Positions 12,865-26,527 are shown, counted from the first letter of the stretch. The stretch: DNA of 64,000 nucleotides from Calliopsis andreniformis (GCF_051401765.1 NW_027480504.1:372001-436000), one strand, 5' to 3'. The notes: generated by a model not told the origin, from the sequence alone. Translations and numbers: made by a program.

Positions 12865-13309
12865 TTCAATCCTCAATCCTCAATCCTCAATCCTCAATCC
12901 TCAATCCTCAGCCCTCAAACCTCAATCCTGAATCCTCAATCCTGAATTCTCAATCCTCAATCCTCAGTCCTCAGTCCTCAAACCTCAATCCTCAACCCTC
13001 AGCCCTCACCCTCAATCCTCAATCCTCAATCCTCAATCCTCAATCTTCAATCCTCAATACTCAAACTTCAATCCTCAATCCTCAATACGCAATCCTCAAT
13101 CCTCAATCCTCAATCGTCTGTCTTCAATCCTCAATACTCAATCTTAAATCCTCAGTCCTCAATCCTCAATCCTCAATCCTCGATCTTCAATACTCAATAC
13201 CCAATCCTCAATCTTCAATCCTCAATCCTCAATCCTCAACTCTCGATTCTCAATCCTCAATCCTCAATCCTCAATTCTCAATCCTCAATCCTCAGTCCTC
13301 AGTCCTCAA

Positions 13310-13972
13310 TACACAATCTTCAATCCTCAATCCTCAATCCTCAATCCTCAATCCTCATTCTTCAGTCCTCAATACCCAATCCTCAATATTCAATCCTCAA
13401 TCCTCAATGCTCAATTCTCAACCCTCAATCCTCAGTTCTCAGTCCTCAAACCTCAATCCTCAATCCTCAGTTCTCAGTCCTCAAACCTCAATCCTCAATC
13501 CTCAATCCTCAATCCTCAATCCTCAATCCTCAATCCTCAATCCTCAATCCTCAATCCTCAGTCCTCAATCGTCAGTCTTCATTCCTCAATGCTCAATCTT
13601 CAATCCTCAATCCTCAATCCTCAATCCTCAGTCCTCAGTCCTCAAACCTCAATCCTCAGCCCTCAGCGCTCATCCACAATCCTCAATCCTCAATCTTCAA
13701 TCCACAATCGTCAATTCTCAATCCTCAATCCTCAATCCTCAGACCTCAAACATCAATACTCAACCCTCAGTACTCGTCCTCAATGCACAACCCTCAATCC
13801 TCAATCCTCAATCTTCAATCATCAATATTCATTCTTCAACCCTCAATCCTCAATCCTCAATCCTCAATCCTCAAACGTCAATGTTCAATCCGCAATACCC
13901 AATCCTCAATCTTCAATCCTCAATCCTCAATCCTCAATTCTCAATCCTCAATCCTCAGTCCTCAGTCCTCAA
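13310..13972 (+). repeat. 663-bp tandem unit, copy 1
   Basis: The markers ATACACAATC, TCAATGCTCAATTCTC, TTCATTCCTCAATGCTC, CAGCGCTCATCC and TCAATGCACAACCC all recur 663 bp later. Because 663 is 94 x 7 + 5, the unit carries phase-shifting monomers. The unit also matches 1,560-2,220 at an offset of 11,750. Confidence 0.83.
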
Positions 13973-14635
13973 TACACAATCTTCAATCCTCAATCCTCAA
14001 TCCTCAATCCTCAATCCTCATTCTTCAATCCTCAATACCCAATCCTCAATCTTCAATCCTCAATCCTCAATGCTCAATTCTCAACCCTCAATCCTCAGTT
14101 CTCAGTCCTCAATCCTCAATCCTCAATCCTCAGTTCTCAGTCCTCAAACCTCAATCCTCAATCCTCAATCCTCAATCCTCAATCCTCAATCCTCAATCCT
14201 CAATCCTCAATCCTCAATCCTCAGTCATCAATCGTCAGTCTTCATTCCTCAATGCTCAATCCTCAATCCTCAATCCTCAATCCTCAATCCTCAGTCCTCA
14301 GTCCTCAGACCTCAATCCTCAGCCCTCAGCGCTCATCCACAATCCTCAATCCTCAATCTTCAATCCACAATCGTCAATTCTCAATCCTCAATCCTCAATC
14401 CTCAGACCTCAAACATCAATACTCAACCCTCAGTCCTCGTCCTCAATGCACAACCCTCAATCCTCAATCCTCAATCTTCAATCATCAATATTCATTCTTC
14501 AATCCTCAATCCTCAATCCTCAATCCTCAATCCTCAACCGTCAATGTTCAATCCGCAATACCCAATCCTCAATCTTCAATCCTCAATCCTCAATCCTCAA
14601 TCCTCAATCCTCAATCCTCAATCCTCAGCCCGCAA
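13973..14635 (+). repeat. 663-bp tandem unit, copy 2
   Basis: Second copy. Differences from copy 1 include CAGTCATCAATCG near 14,222 (copy 1 CAGTCCTCAATCG) and CTCAGACCTCAATCC near 14,305 (copy 1 CTCAAACCTCAATCC). The variant CTCAGACCTC is seen again near 42,242, linking that copy to this one. Confidence 0.83.
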
Positions 14636-15069
14636 ACCTCAATCCTGAATCCTCAATCTTGAATCCTCAATCTTCAGCCCTCAGTCCTCAACAATCAGTT
14701 GTCAATCCTCAATCCTCAATAGAATATCATCAATTCACAGCTTTCAATACTCAATACTCAACCTGCTATCTTCAAATCTCTATCCACATAAATTCTCATC
14801 ACTCAACCCTCAACACTCAGTCCCCAATCCTCAATCTTCAATCCTCAATCCTCAACACTCAGTCCCCAACCCTCAATCTTCAACCCTCAATACTCAATAT
14901 TCAATCCTCTATCCTCAATCCTCGATCCTCAATCCTCAATCCTCAATCGTCAATCTCCAATCCTGAATACTCAATCTTCAATCCTGAATCCTCAATACTC
15001 AATCCTCAATCCTCATTCTTAGATCCTCAATACCCAATCCTCAATCTTCAATCCTCAATCCTCAATCCT
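14636..15069 (+). repeat. Island A2 tail segment
   Basis: Follows the 663-bp pair with the same order as 2,220-2,640: CAACAATCAGTTGTC, island A2, then CTCTATCCTCAATCCTCG and CATTCTTAGATCC. It ends where the 2,063-bp HOR begins. No gene was seen. Confidence 0.78.
14715..14830 (+). repeat. Divergent island A2, copy 2, with 4-bp deletion
   Basis: Matches the other A2 copies except that CCACAAACATCAATTC is shortened to CCACATAAATTC (about 14,784), a net loss of 4 bp that shifts heptamer phase and reading frame. This private change marks it as a separate lineage. Confidence 0.8.
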
Positions 15070-17132
15070 GAATTCTCAATCCTCAATCCTCAGTCCTCAG
15101 TCCTCAAACCTCAATCCTCAACCCTCAGCACTCATCCTCAATCCTCAATCCTCAATCTTCAATCCTCAATCTTCAATCCTCAATACTCAAGCTTCAATCC
15201 TCAATACTCAATGCTCAATCCTCAATCCTCAATCCTCAATCGTCAGTCGTCAATCCTCAATACTCAATCTTCAATCCTCAATCCTCAATCCTCAATCCTC
15301 AATCCTCAATTTTCATTCCTCAATAACCAATCCTCAATCTTCAATCCTCAATCCTCAATCCTCAATTCTCGATCCTCAATCCTCAATCCTCAATCGTCAA
15401 TTCTCGATCCTCAATCCTCAGTCCTCAGTCCTCAATAAACAATCTTCAATCCTCAATCCTCAATCCTCAATCCTCAATCCTCATCCTTCAATCCTCAATA
15501 CCCAATCCTCAATCTTCAATCCTCAATCCTCAATCCTGAATTCTCAATCCTCAATCCTTAGTCCTCAGTCCTCAAAACCTCAATCCTCAACCCTCAGCCC
15601 TCATCCTCAATCCTCAATCCTCAATCCTCAATGCTCAATCTTCAATCCTCAATACTCAAACTTCAATCCTCAATCCTCAATACGCAATCCTCAATCCTCA
15701 ATCCTCAATAATCAATAGTCAGTCTACAATCCTCAATACTCAATCTTCAACACTCAATCCTCAATCCTCAATCCTCAATCCTCGATCTTCAGTCCTCAAT
15801 ACCCAATCCTCAAACTTCAATCCTCAATCCTCAATCCTCAACACTCGATCCTCAATCCTCAATCCTCAATCCTCAATTCTCAATCCTCAATCCTCAGTCC
15901 TCAGTCCTCAATACACAATCTTCAATACTCAATCCTCAATCCTCAATCCTCAATCCTCATTCTTCAATCCTCAATACCCAATCCTCGATCTTCAATCCTC
16001 AATCCTCAATGCTCAATTCTCAATCCTCAATCCTCAGTCCTCAGTCCTCAAACCTCAATCCTCAATCCAAAATCCTCAATCCTCAATCTTCAATCCTCAA
16101 CACTCAAACTTCAGTCGTCAATCCTCAATACTCAATCCTCAATCCTCAGTCGACAGTCTTCAATCCTCAATACTCAATCTTCAATCCTCAATCCTCAATC
16201 CTCAATCCTCAATCCTGAGTCCTCAATCCTCAATCGTCAGTCTTCAATCCTCAATACTCAATCTTCAATCCCCAATCCTCAATCCTCAATCCTCAGCCCT
16301 CAAACCTCAATTCTGAATCCACAATCCTGAATCCTCAATCCTCAATCCTCAATCCTCAATCCTCAATCCTCAATCCTCAATCCTCAATCCTCAATCCTCA
16401 ATCCTCAGTCCTCAATCGTCAGTCTTCATTCCTCAATGCTCAATCTTCAATCCTCAATCCTCAATCCTCAATCCTCAGTCCTCAGTCCTCAAACCTCAAT
16501 CCTCAGCCCTCAGCGCTCATCCACAATCCTCAATCCTCAATCTTCAATCCACAATCGTCAATCCTCATTCTTCAATCCTCAATACCCAATCCTCAATCTT
16601 CAATCCTCAATCCTCAATGCTCAGTTCTCAACCCTCAATCCTCAGTTCTCAGTCCTCAATCCTCAATCCTCAATCCTCAGTTCTCAGTCCTCAAACCTCA
16701 ATCCTCAATCCTCAATCCTCAATCCTCAATCCTCAATCCTCAATCCTCAATCCTCAATCCTCAATCCTCAGTCCTCAATCGTCAGTCTTCATTCCTCAAT
16801 GCTCAATCTTCAATCCTCAATCCTCAGTCCTCAGTCCTCAGTCCTCAATACACAATCTTCAATCCTCAATCCTCAATCCTCAATCCTCAATCCTCATTCT
16901 TCAATCCTCAATACCCAATCCTCAATCTTCAATCCTCAATCCTCAATGCTCAATTCTCAACCCTCAATCCTCAGTTCTCAGTCCTCAATCCTCAATCCTC
17001 AATCCTCAGTTCTCAGTCCTCAAACCTCAATCCTCAATCCTCAATCCTCAATCCTCAATCCTCAATCCTCAATCCTCAATCCTCAATCCTCAATCCTCAG
17101 TCCTCAATCGTCAGTCTTCATTCCTCAATGCT
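15070..17132 (+). repeat. 2,063-bp higher-order repeat, copy 1
   Basis: Matches 17,133-18,885 at a constant 2,063 bp: AATACTCAAGCTTC near 15,182 and 17,245, the 8-bp monomer in TCAAAACCTC at 15,572 and 17,635, TCAATAATCAATAGTC near 15,702 and 17,765, and TCAATGCTCAATTCTC at 16,006 and 18,069. It includes an inner 329-bp duplication at its right end that the second copy lacks. Confidence 0.83.
16600..16928 (+). repeat. 329-bp tandem unit, copy 1
   Basis: Exactly 47 heptamers long. The unit contains AATGCTCAGTTCTCAACCC, TCAATCGTCAGTCTTCATTC and TCAATGCTCAATC, which recur 329 bp later. A matching pair is at about 40,127 and 40,456 in the distant duplicate. Confidence 0.78.
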
Positions 17133-17257
17133 CAATTCTCAATCCTCAATCCTCAGTCCTCAGTCCTCAAACCTCAATCCTCAACCCTCAGCCCTCATCC
17201 TCAATCCTCAATCCTCAATCTTCAATCCTCAATCTTCAATCCTCAATACTCAAGCTT
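16929..17257 (+). repeat. 329-bp tandem unit, copy 2
   Basis: Second unit, reading AATGCTCAATTCTCAACCC where the first reads AATGCTCAGTTCTCAACCC. Its right end runs into the start of the second 2,063-bp copy, so that junction may be the recombination point. Confidence 0.72.
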
Positions 17258-18885
17258 CAATCCTCAATACTCAATGCTCAATCCTCAATCCTCGATCCTC
17301 AATCGTCAGTCGTCAATCCTCAATACTCAATCTTCAATCCTCAATCCTCAATCCTCAATCCTCAATCCTCAATTTTCATTCCTCAATAACCAATCCTCAA
17401 TCTTCAATCCTCAATCCTCAATCCTCAATTCTCGATCCTCAATCCTCAATCCTCAATCGTCAATTCTCGATCCTCAATCCTCAGTCCTCAGTCCTCAATA
17501 AACAATCTTCAATCCTCAATCCTCAATCCTCAATCCTCAATCCTCATCCTTCAATCCTCAATACCCAATCCGCAATCTTCAATCCTCAATCCTCAATCCT
17601 GAATTCACAATCCTCAATCCTCAGTCCTCAGTCCTCAAAACCTCAATCCTCAACCCTCAGCCCTCATCCTCAATCCTCAATCCTCAATCCTCAATGCTCA
17701 ATCTTCAATCCTCAATACTCAAACTTCAATCCTCAATCCTCAATACGCAATCCTCAATCCTCAATCCTCAATAATCAATAGTCAGTCTACAATCCTCAAT
17801 ACTCAATCTTCAACACTCAATCCTCAATCCTCAATCCTCAATCCTCGATCTTCAGTCCTCAATACCCAATCCTCAAACTTCAATCCTCAATCCTCAATCC
17901 TCAACACTCGATCCTCAATCCTCAATCCTCAATCCTCAATTCTCAATCCTCAATCCTCAGTCCTCAGTCCTCAATACACAATCTTCAATACTCAATCCTC
18001 AATCCTCAATCCTCAATCCTCATTCTTCAATCCTCAATACCCAATCCTCAATCTTCAATCCTCAATCCTCAATGCTCAATTCTCAACCCTCAATCCTCAG
18101 TCCTCAGTCCTCAAACCTCAATCCTCAATCCTCAATCCTCAATCCTCAATCTTCAATCCTCAACACTCATACTTCAGTCGTCAATCCTCAATACTCAATC
18201 CTGAATCCTCAGTCGACAGTCTTCAATCCTCAATACTCAATCTTCAATCCTCAATCCTCAATCCTCAATCCTCAATCCTGAGTCCTCAATCCTCAATCGT
18301 CAGTCTTCAATCCTCAATACCCAATCTTCAATCCCCAATCCTCAATCCTCAATCCTCAGCCCTCAAACCTCAATTCTGAATCCACAATCCTGAATCCTCA
18401 ATCCTCAATCCTCAATCCTCAATCCTCAATCCTCAATCCTCAATCCTCAATCCTCAATCCTCAATCCTCAGTCCTCAATCGTCAGTCTTCATTCCTCAAT
18501 GCTCAATCTTCAATCCTCAATCCTCAATCCTCAATCCTCAGTCCTCAGTCCTCAAACCTCAATCCTCAGCCCTCAGCGCTCATCCACAATCCTCAATCCT
18601 CAATCTTCAATAAACAATCGTCAATCCTCATTCTTCAATCCTCAATACCCAATCCTCAATCTTCAATCCTCAATCCTCAATGCTCAATTCTCAACCCTCA
18701 ATCCTCAGTTCTCAGTCCTCAATCCTCAATCCTCAATCCTCAGTTCTCAGTCCTCAAACCTCAATCCTCAATCCTCAATCCTCAATCCTCAATCCTCAAT
18801 CCTCAATCCTCAATCCTCAATCCTCAATCCTCAGTCCTCAATCGTCAGTCTTCATTCCTCAATGCTCAATCTTCAATCCTCAATC
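17133..18885 (+). repeat. 2,063-bp higher-order repeat, copy 2 (right-truncated)
   Basis: Follows 15,070-16,822 with small changes: CCCAATCCGCAATC near 17,567, CACTCATACTTC near 18,163 (copy 1 CACTCAAACTTC), and TCAATAAACAATCG near 18,607 (copy 1 TCAATCCACAATCG). It stops at about 18,885, at the 5-bp monomer in CAATCCTATCCTCAATCC. Confidence 0.82.
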
Positions 18886-18995
18886 CTATCCTCAATCCTC
18901 AGTCCTCAGCCCGCAAACCTCAATCCTGAATCCTCAATCCTGAATCCTCAATCTTCAGCCCTCAGTCCTCAACAATCAGTTGTCAATCCTCAATC

Positions 18996-19115
18996 CTCAA
19001 TAGAATATCATCAATTCACAGCTTTCAATACTCAATACTCAACCTGCTATCTTCAAATCTCTATCCACAAACATCAATTCTCATCACTCAACCCTCAACA
19101 CTCAGTCCCCAATCC
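18996..19115 (+). repeat. Divergent island A2, copy 3
   Basis: Full-length A2. It is followed by CTCTAACCTCAATCCTCG where copies 1, 2, 4 and 5 read CTCTATCCTCAATCCTCG. The copy at 42,644 shares this change. Confidence 0.82.
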
Positions 19116-20833
19116 TCAATCTTCAATCCTCAATCCTCAACACTCAGTCCCCAACCCTCAATCTTCAACCCTCAATACTCAATATTCAATCCTCTAACCT
19201 CAATCCTCGATCCTCAATCCTCAATCCTCAATCGTCAATCTCCAATCCTGAATACTCAATCTTCATCCTGAATCCTCAATACTCAATCCTCAATCCTCAT
19301 TCTTAGATCCTCAATACCCAATCCTCAATCTTCAATCCTCAATCCTCAATCCTGAATTCTCAATCCTCAATCCTCAGTCCTCAGTCCTCAAACCTCAATC
19401 ATCAACCCTCAGCCCTCATCCTCAATCCTCAATCCTCATCCTTCAATCCTCAATACCCAATCCTCAATCTTCAATCCTCAATCCTCAATCCTGAATTCTC
19501 AATCCTCAATCCTCAGTCCTCAAAACCTCAATCCTCAACCCTCAGCCCTCATCCTCAATCCTCAATCCTCAATCCTCAATGCTCAATCTTCAATCCTCAA
19601 TACTCAAACTTCAATCCGCAATCCTCAATACGCAATCCTCAATCCTCAATCCTCAATAATCAATAGTCAGTCTACAATCCTCAATACTCAATCTTCAACA
19701 CTCAATCCTCAATCCTCAATCCTCAATCCTCGATCTTCAGTCCTCAATACCCAATCCTCAAACTTCAATCCTCAATCCTCAATCCTCAACACTCGATCCT
19801 CAATCCTCAATCCTCAATCCTCAATTCTCAATCCTCAATCCTCAATCCTCAATCCTGAGTCCTCAATCCTCAATCCTCAATCCTCATTCTTCAATCCTCA
19901 CTACCCAATCTTCAATCTTCAATCATCAATCCTCAATCCGCAATTCTCAATCCTCAATCCTCATTCTTCAATCCTCAATACCGAATCCTCAATCTTCAAT
20001 CCTCAATCCTCAATCCTCAATTCTCAGTACTCAATCTTCAATCATCAATATTCAATCTTCAATCCTCAATCCTCAGTCCTCGATCCTCAATCCTCAATCC
20101 TCAATCGTCAATCTCCAATCCTGAATACTCAATCCTCAATCCTCAATCCTCAATCCTCATCCTTCAATCCTCAATACCCAATCCTCAATCTTCAATCCTC
20201 AATCCTCAATCCTCAATCTTCAATCCTCAATCTTCAATCCTCGATACTCAAGCTTCAATCCTCAATACTCAATGCTCAATCCTCAATCCTCAATCCTCAA
20301 TCGTCAGTCGTCAATCCTCAATACTCAATCTTCAATCCTCAATCCTCAATCCTCAATCCTCAATCCTCAATTTTCAATCCTCAATAACCAATCCTCAATC
20401 TTCAATCCTCAATCCTCAATCCACAATTCTCGATCCTCAATCCTCAATCTTCAATCGTCAATTCTCGATCCTCAATCCTCAGTCCTCAGTCCTCAATAAA
20501 CAATCTTCAATCCTGAATCCTCAATCCTCAATCCTCAATCCTCATTCTTCAATCCTCAATACCCAATACTCAATCTTCAATCCTCAATCCTCAATCCTCA
20601 ATTCTCAATCCTCAACCCTCAGTACTCAGTCCTCAAACCTCAATCCTCAACCCTCAGCCCTCATCGTCAATCCTCAATCCACAATCCTCAATCCTCAATC
20701 CTCAATATTCAATCCTCAATACTCAATCTTCAATCCTCAATGCTCAGTCCTCAAACCTCAATTCTGAATCATCAATCCTGAATTCTCAATCTTCGGCCCT
20801 CAGTCCTCAACAATCAGTCCTCAACGCTCAGTA

Positions 20834-20957
20834 CTCAATAGAATATCCTCAATTCACAGTTTTCAATACTCAATACTCAATCTGCAATCATCAAACCTCT
20901 ATCCACAAACATCAATTCTCATCACTCAACCCTCAACACTCTGTCCCCAACTTTCAG
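20834..20957 (+). repeat. Divergent island A1, copy 5
   Basis: Begins CTCAATAGAATATCCTC, which carries the GAATAT of A2 where the first four A1 copies have GTATAT. The rest follows A1. It may be an intermediate or a converted copy. Confidence 0.82.
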
Positions 20958-22147
20958 TCCTCAATCCTCAATCCTCATTCCTCAATCGTCAATCTACAAT
21001 CCTCAATACTCCATCTTCAATCCTCAGTCCTCAATACTCAATCCTCAATCCTCATTCTTCAATCCTCAATACCCAATACTCAATCTTCAATCCTCAATTC
21101 TCAATTCTCAACTCTGAATCCTCAATCCTCAATTTTCAAACCTCATTCATCAATCCTCAATACCCAATACTCAATCTTCAATCCTCAATCCTCAATCCTC
21201 GACCCTCAATCCTCAATCCTCAATCCTCAGTCCTCAATTCTCAATCCTCAATCCTCAGTCCTCAGTCCTCAATACACAATCTTCAATCCTCAATCCTCAA
21301 TCCTCAATCCTCAATCCTCACACTTCAATCCTCAATACCCAATCCTCAATCTTCAATCCCCAATCCTCAATCCTCAATCCTCAATCCTCATTCTTCAATC
21401 CTCAATACCCAATCTTCAATCTTCAATCATCAATCCTCAATCCTAAGTCCTCAGTCCTCAAACCTCAATCCTCAACCCTCAGCCCTCATCCTCAATCCTC
21501 AATCCTCACACTTCAATCCTCAATACCCAATCCTCAATCTTCAATCCCCAATCCTCAATCCTCAATCCTCAATTGTCATTCTTCAATCCTCAATACCCAA
21601 TCTTCAATCTTCAATCATCAATCCTCAATCCTCAATTCTCAATCCTCAATCCTAAGTCCTCAGTCCTCAAACCTCAATCCTCAACCCTCAGCCCTCATCC
21701 TCAATCCTCAATCCTCAATCTTCAATCCTCAATCCTCAATCCTCAATACTCAATCTTCAATCTTCAATCCTCAGTCCTCAAACCTCAATTCTGAATCCTC
21801 AATCCTGAATCCTTAACCTTCAATCCTCAATCCCCAATCCTCAATCTTCAATACTCAATCCTCAATCCTCAATCCTCAATCCTCAATCTTCAATCCTCGA
21901 TCCTCAATCCTCAATCCTCAGTCCCAAATACTCAATCTTCAATCCATAATCCTCAACCCTCAATCTTCGATACTCAATACTCAATCTTCAATCCTCAATC
22001 CTCAATCCTCAATCCTCAATCCTCAATCTTCAATCCTCAATACTCAATCTGCAATCCTCAATCCTCAATCCTCAATCCTCAATCCTCATTCTTCAGTCCT
22101 CAATACCGAATCCTCAATCTTCAATCCTCAATCCTCAATCCTCAATT

Positions 22148-22260
22148 CTCAGTACTCAATGTTCAATCATCAATATTCAATCTTCAATCCTCAATTTCTC
22201 AATCCTCAACCCTCAATCCTCAGCCCTCAATGTTCAATCCGCAATAACTAATCCACAATC
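22148..22260 (+). repeat. Divergent island B, copy 5
   Basis: GTTCAATC subtype, in module S of the first 5.45 kb HOR. Confidence 0.8.
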
Positions 22261-23308
22261 TTCAATCCTCAATCCTCAATCCTCAATCCTCAATCCTCAA
22301 TCCTCAATCTTCAATCCTCAATACTCAAACTTCAATCCTCAATCCTCAATACGCAATCCTCAATCCTCAATCCTCAATCGTCTGTCTTCATTCCTCAATG
22401 CTCAATCTTCAATCCTCAGTCCTCAATCCTCAATCCTCAATCCTCGATCTTCAATACTCAATACCCAATCCTCAATCTTCAATCCTCAATCCTCAATCCT
22501 CAACTCTCGATTCTCAATCCTCAATCCTCTATCCTCAATTCTCAATCCTCAATCCTCAGTCCTCAGTCCTCAATACACAATCTTCAATCCTCAATCCTCA
22601 ATCCTCAATCCTCAATCCTCATTCTTCAGTCCTCAATACCCAATCCTCAATATTCAATCCTCAATCCTCAATGCTCAATTCTCAACCCTCAATCCTCAGT
22701 TCTCAGTCCTCAAACCTCAATCCTCAATCCTCAGTTCTCAGTCCTCAAACCTCAATCCTCAATCCTCAATCCTCAATCCTCAATCCTCAATCCTCAATCC
22801 TCAATCCTCAATCCTCAATCCTCAGTCCTCAATCGTCAGTCTTCATTCCTCAATGCTCAATCTTCAATCCTCAATCCTCAATCCTCAATCCTCAGTCCTC
22901 AGTCCTCAAACCTCAATCCTCAGCCCTCAGCGCTCATCCACAATCCTCAATCCTCAATCTTCAATCCACAATCGTCAATTCTCAATCCTCAATCCTCAAC
23001 CCTCAGACCTCAAACATCAATACTCAACCCTCAGTCCTCGTCCTCAATGCACAACCCTCAATCCTCAATCCTCAATCTTCAATCATCAATATTCATTCTT
23101 CAACCCTCAATCCTCAATCCTCAATCCTCAATCCTCAAACGTCAATGTTCAATCCGCAATACCCAATCCTCAATCTTCAATCCTCAATCCTCAATCCTCA
23201 ATCCTCAATCCTCAATCCTCAGCCCGCAAACCTCAATCCTGAATCCTCAATCCTGAATCCTCAATCTTCAGCCCTCAGTCCTCAACAATCAGTTGTCAAT
23301 CCTCAATC

Positions 23309-23428
23309 CTCAATAGAATATCATCAATTCACAGCTTTCAATACTCAATACTCAACCTGCTATCTTCAAATCTCTATCCACAAACATCAATTCTCATCAC
23401 TCAACCCTCAACACTCAGTCCACAATCC
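23309..23428 (+). repeat. Divergent island A2, copy 4
   Basis: Ends CACTCAGTCCACAATCC where copies 1 to 3 end CACTCAGTCCCCAATCC. Copy 5 shares this change, which supports the 5.45 kb duplication. Confidence 0.82.
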
Positions 23429-23760
23429 TCAATCTTCAATCCTAAATCCTCAACACTCAGTCCCCAACCCTCAATCTTCAACCCTCAATACTCAATATTC
23501 AATCCTCTATCCTCAATCCTCGATCTTCAGTCCTCAATCCTAAATCGTCAATCTCCAATCCTGAATACTCAATCTTCAACCCTGAATCCTCAATACTCAA
23601 TCCTCAATCCTCATTCTTAAATCCTCAATACCCAATCCTCAATCTTCAATCCTCAATCCTCAATCCTGAATTCTCAATCCTCAATCCTCAGTCCTCAGTC
23701 CTCAGTCCTCAAACCTCAATCCTCAACCCTCAGCCCTCATCCTCAATCCTCAATCCTCAA

Positions 23761-26527
23761 TCTTCAATCCTCAATCTTCAATCCTCAATACTCAAGCTTC
23801 AATCCTCAATCCTCAATGCTCAATCCTCAATCCTCAATCCTCAATCGCCAGTCGTCAATCCTCAATACTCAATCTTCAATCCTCAATCCTCAATCCTCAA
23901 TCCTCAATTTTCAATCCTCAATAACCAATCCTCAATCTTCAATCCTCAATCCTCAATCCTCAATTCTCGATCCTCAATCCTCAATCCTCAATCGTCAATT
24001 CTCAATCCTCAATCCTCAGTCCTCAGTCCTCAATAAACAATCTTCAATCCTCAATCCTCAATCCTCAATCCTCAATCCTCATTCTTCAATCCTCAATACC
24101 CAATACTCAATCTTCAATCCTCAATCCTCAATCCTCAATTCTCAATCCTCAACCCGCAGTACTCAGTCCTCAAACCCCAATCCTCAACCCTCAGCCCTCA
24201 TCGTCAATCCTCAATCCTCAATCCTCAATCGTCAATATTCAATCCTCAATCCTCAATCCTCAATCCTCAATCCTCAATCCTCATTCTTCAATCCTCAATA
24301 CCCAATCCTCAATCTTCAATACTCAATCCTCAATGCTCAATTCTCAACCCTCAATCCTCAGTCCTCAGTCCTCAAACCTCAATCCTCAATAATCAATCCT
24401 CAATCCTCAATCTTCAAACCTCAACACTCAAACTTCAGTCGTCAATCCTCAATACTCAATCCTCAATCCTCAATCCTCAATCGACAGTCTTCAATCCTCA
24501 ATACTCAATCTTCAATCCTCAATCCTCAATCCTCAATCCTCAATCCTCAGTCCTCAATCCTCGATCGTCAGTCTTCAATCCTCAATACTCAATCTTCAAT
24601 CCCCATCCTCAATCCTCAATCCTCAATCCTCATTCTTCAATCCTCAATACCCAATCTTCAATCCTCAATCCTCAATCCTCAATACTCAATCTTCAATCTT
24701 CAATCCTCAGTCCTCAAACCTCAATTCTGAATCCTCAATCCTGAATCCTTAGTCTTCAATCCTCAATCCCCAATCCTCAATCTACAATACTCAATCCTCA
24801 ATCCTCAATTCTCAATCCTCAATCCTCAATCCTGAATCCTCAATCCTCAATCTTCAATCCTCAATACTCAATCTGCATTCCTCAATCCTCAATCCTCAAT
24901 CCTCAATCCTCATTCTTCAGTCCTCAATACAGAATCCTCAATCTTCAATCCTCAATCCTCAATCCTCAATTCTCAGTACTCAATCTTCAATCATCAATAT
25001 TCAATCTTCAATCCTCAATCCTCAATCCTCGATACTCAATCCTCAATCGACAATCGTCAATCTCCAATCCTGAATACTCAATCCTCAATCCTCAATCCTC
25101 AATCCTCATCCTTCAATCCTCAATACCCAATCCTCAATCTTAAATCCTCAATCCTCAATCCTCATCCTTCAATCCTTAATACCCAATCTTCAAGCTTCAA
25201 TCCTCAATCCTCAATCCTGAATTCTCAATCCTCAATCCTCAGTCCTCAGTCCTCAAACCTCAATCCTCAACCCTCAGCCCTCATCCTCAATCCTCAATCC
25301 TCAATCCTCAATGCTCAATCTTCAATCCTCAATACTCAAACTTCAATCCTCAATCCTCAATACGCAATCCTCAATCCTCAATCCTCAATCCTCAATAGTC
25401 AGTCTTCAATCCTCAATACTCAATCTTCAATACTCAATCCTCAATCCTCAATCCTCAATCCTCGATCTTCAGTCCTCAATACCCAATCCTCAAACTTCAA
25501 TCCTCAATCCTCAATCCTCAACACTCGATCCTCAATCCTCAATCCCCAATCCTCAATTCTCAATCCTCAATCCTCAGTCCTCAGTCCTCAATACACAATC
25601 TTCAATCCTCAATCCTCAATCCTCAATCCTCAATCCTCAATCCTCATTCTTCAATCCTCAATACCCAATCCTCAATCTTCAATCCTCAATCCTCAATGCT
25701 CAATTCTCAACCCTCAATCCTCAGTCCTCAGTCCTCAAACCTCAATCCTCAATAATCAATCCTCAATCCTCAATCTTCAAACCTCAACACTCAAACTTCA
25801 GTCGTCAATCCTCAATACTCAATCCTCAATCCTCAATCCTCAATCGACAGTCTTCAATCCTCAATACTCAATCTTCAATCCTCAATCCTCAATCCTCAAT
25901 CCTCAATCCTCAGTCCTCAATCCTCAATCGTCAGTCTTCAATCCTCAATACTCAATCTTCAATCCCCATCCTCAATTCTCAATCCTCAATCCTCATTCTT
26001 CAATCCTCAATACCCAATCTTCAATCCTCAATCCTCAATCCTCAATACTCAATCGTCAATCTTCAATCCTCAGTCCTCAAACCTCAATTCTGAATCCTCA
26101 ATCCTGAATCCTTAGTCATCAATCCTCAATCCCCAATCCTCAATCTACAATACTCAATCCTCAATCCTCTATCCTCAATCCTCAATCCTCAGTCCTGAAT
26201 CCTCAATCCTCAATCTTCAATCCTCAATACTCAATCTACATTCCTCAATCCTCAATCCTCAATCCTCGATCCTCATTCTTCAGTCTTCAATACCGAATCC
26301 TCAATCTTCAATCCTCAATCCTCAATCCTCAATTCTCAGTACTCAATCTTCAATCATCAATATTCAATCTTCAATCCTCAATCCTCAATCCTCGATCCTC
26401 AATCCTCAATCCACAATCGTCAATCTCCAATCCTGAATACTCAACCCCAATCCTCAATCCTCAATCCTCATCCTTCAATCCTCAATACCCAATCCTCAAA
26501 CTTCAATCCTCAATCCTCAATCCTCAA
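23761..26527 (+). repeat. T module (2.77 kb), copy 1
   Basis: Begins with AATACTCAAGCTTC and CAATCGCCAGTCGTC near 23,844. It contains AACCCGCAGTACTCAG near 24,151, TCAATAATCAATCC near 24,386 and CCTTAGTCTTC near 24,748, and the cycle restarts near 26,528 (next ATCGCCAGTCG near 26,610). The period is 2,767 bp. Confidence 0.82.

Larger units (their letters stand above)
8687..13306 (+). repeat. 4.62 kb higher-order repeat, copy 2
   Basis: Tandem copy of 4,071-8,686. Differences seen by eye are few: CAATACATAATC near 8,909 instead of CAATACTCAATC, CACACTTCAATCC near 12,112 instead of CACTCTTCAATCC, and CTTAAATCC near 13,143 instead of CTTCAATCC. It ends at about 13,306, where the sequence continues as ATACACAATC instead of restarting with CCACAATCC. 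Confidence 0.87.
18886..21299 (+). repeat. Mixed HOR segment with islands A2 and A1
   Basis: After the short-monomer junction, the segment holds an A2 island followed by sequence like 14,830-15,650, and then from about 19,970 sequence like subrepeat 1a of the 4.62 kb HOR (HindIII site near 20,250, island A1). It therefore joins the A2 family to the A1 family. The entire segment recurs near 42.2-44.9 kb. Confidence 0.78.
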
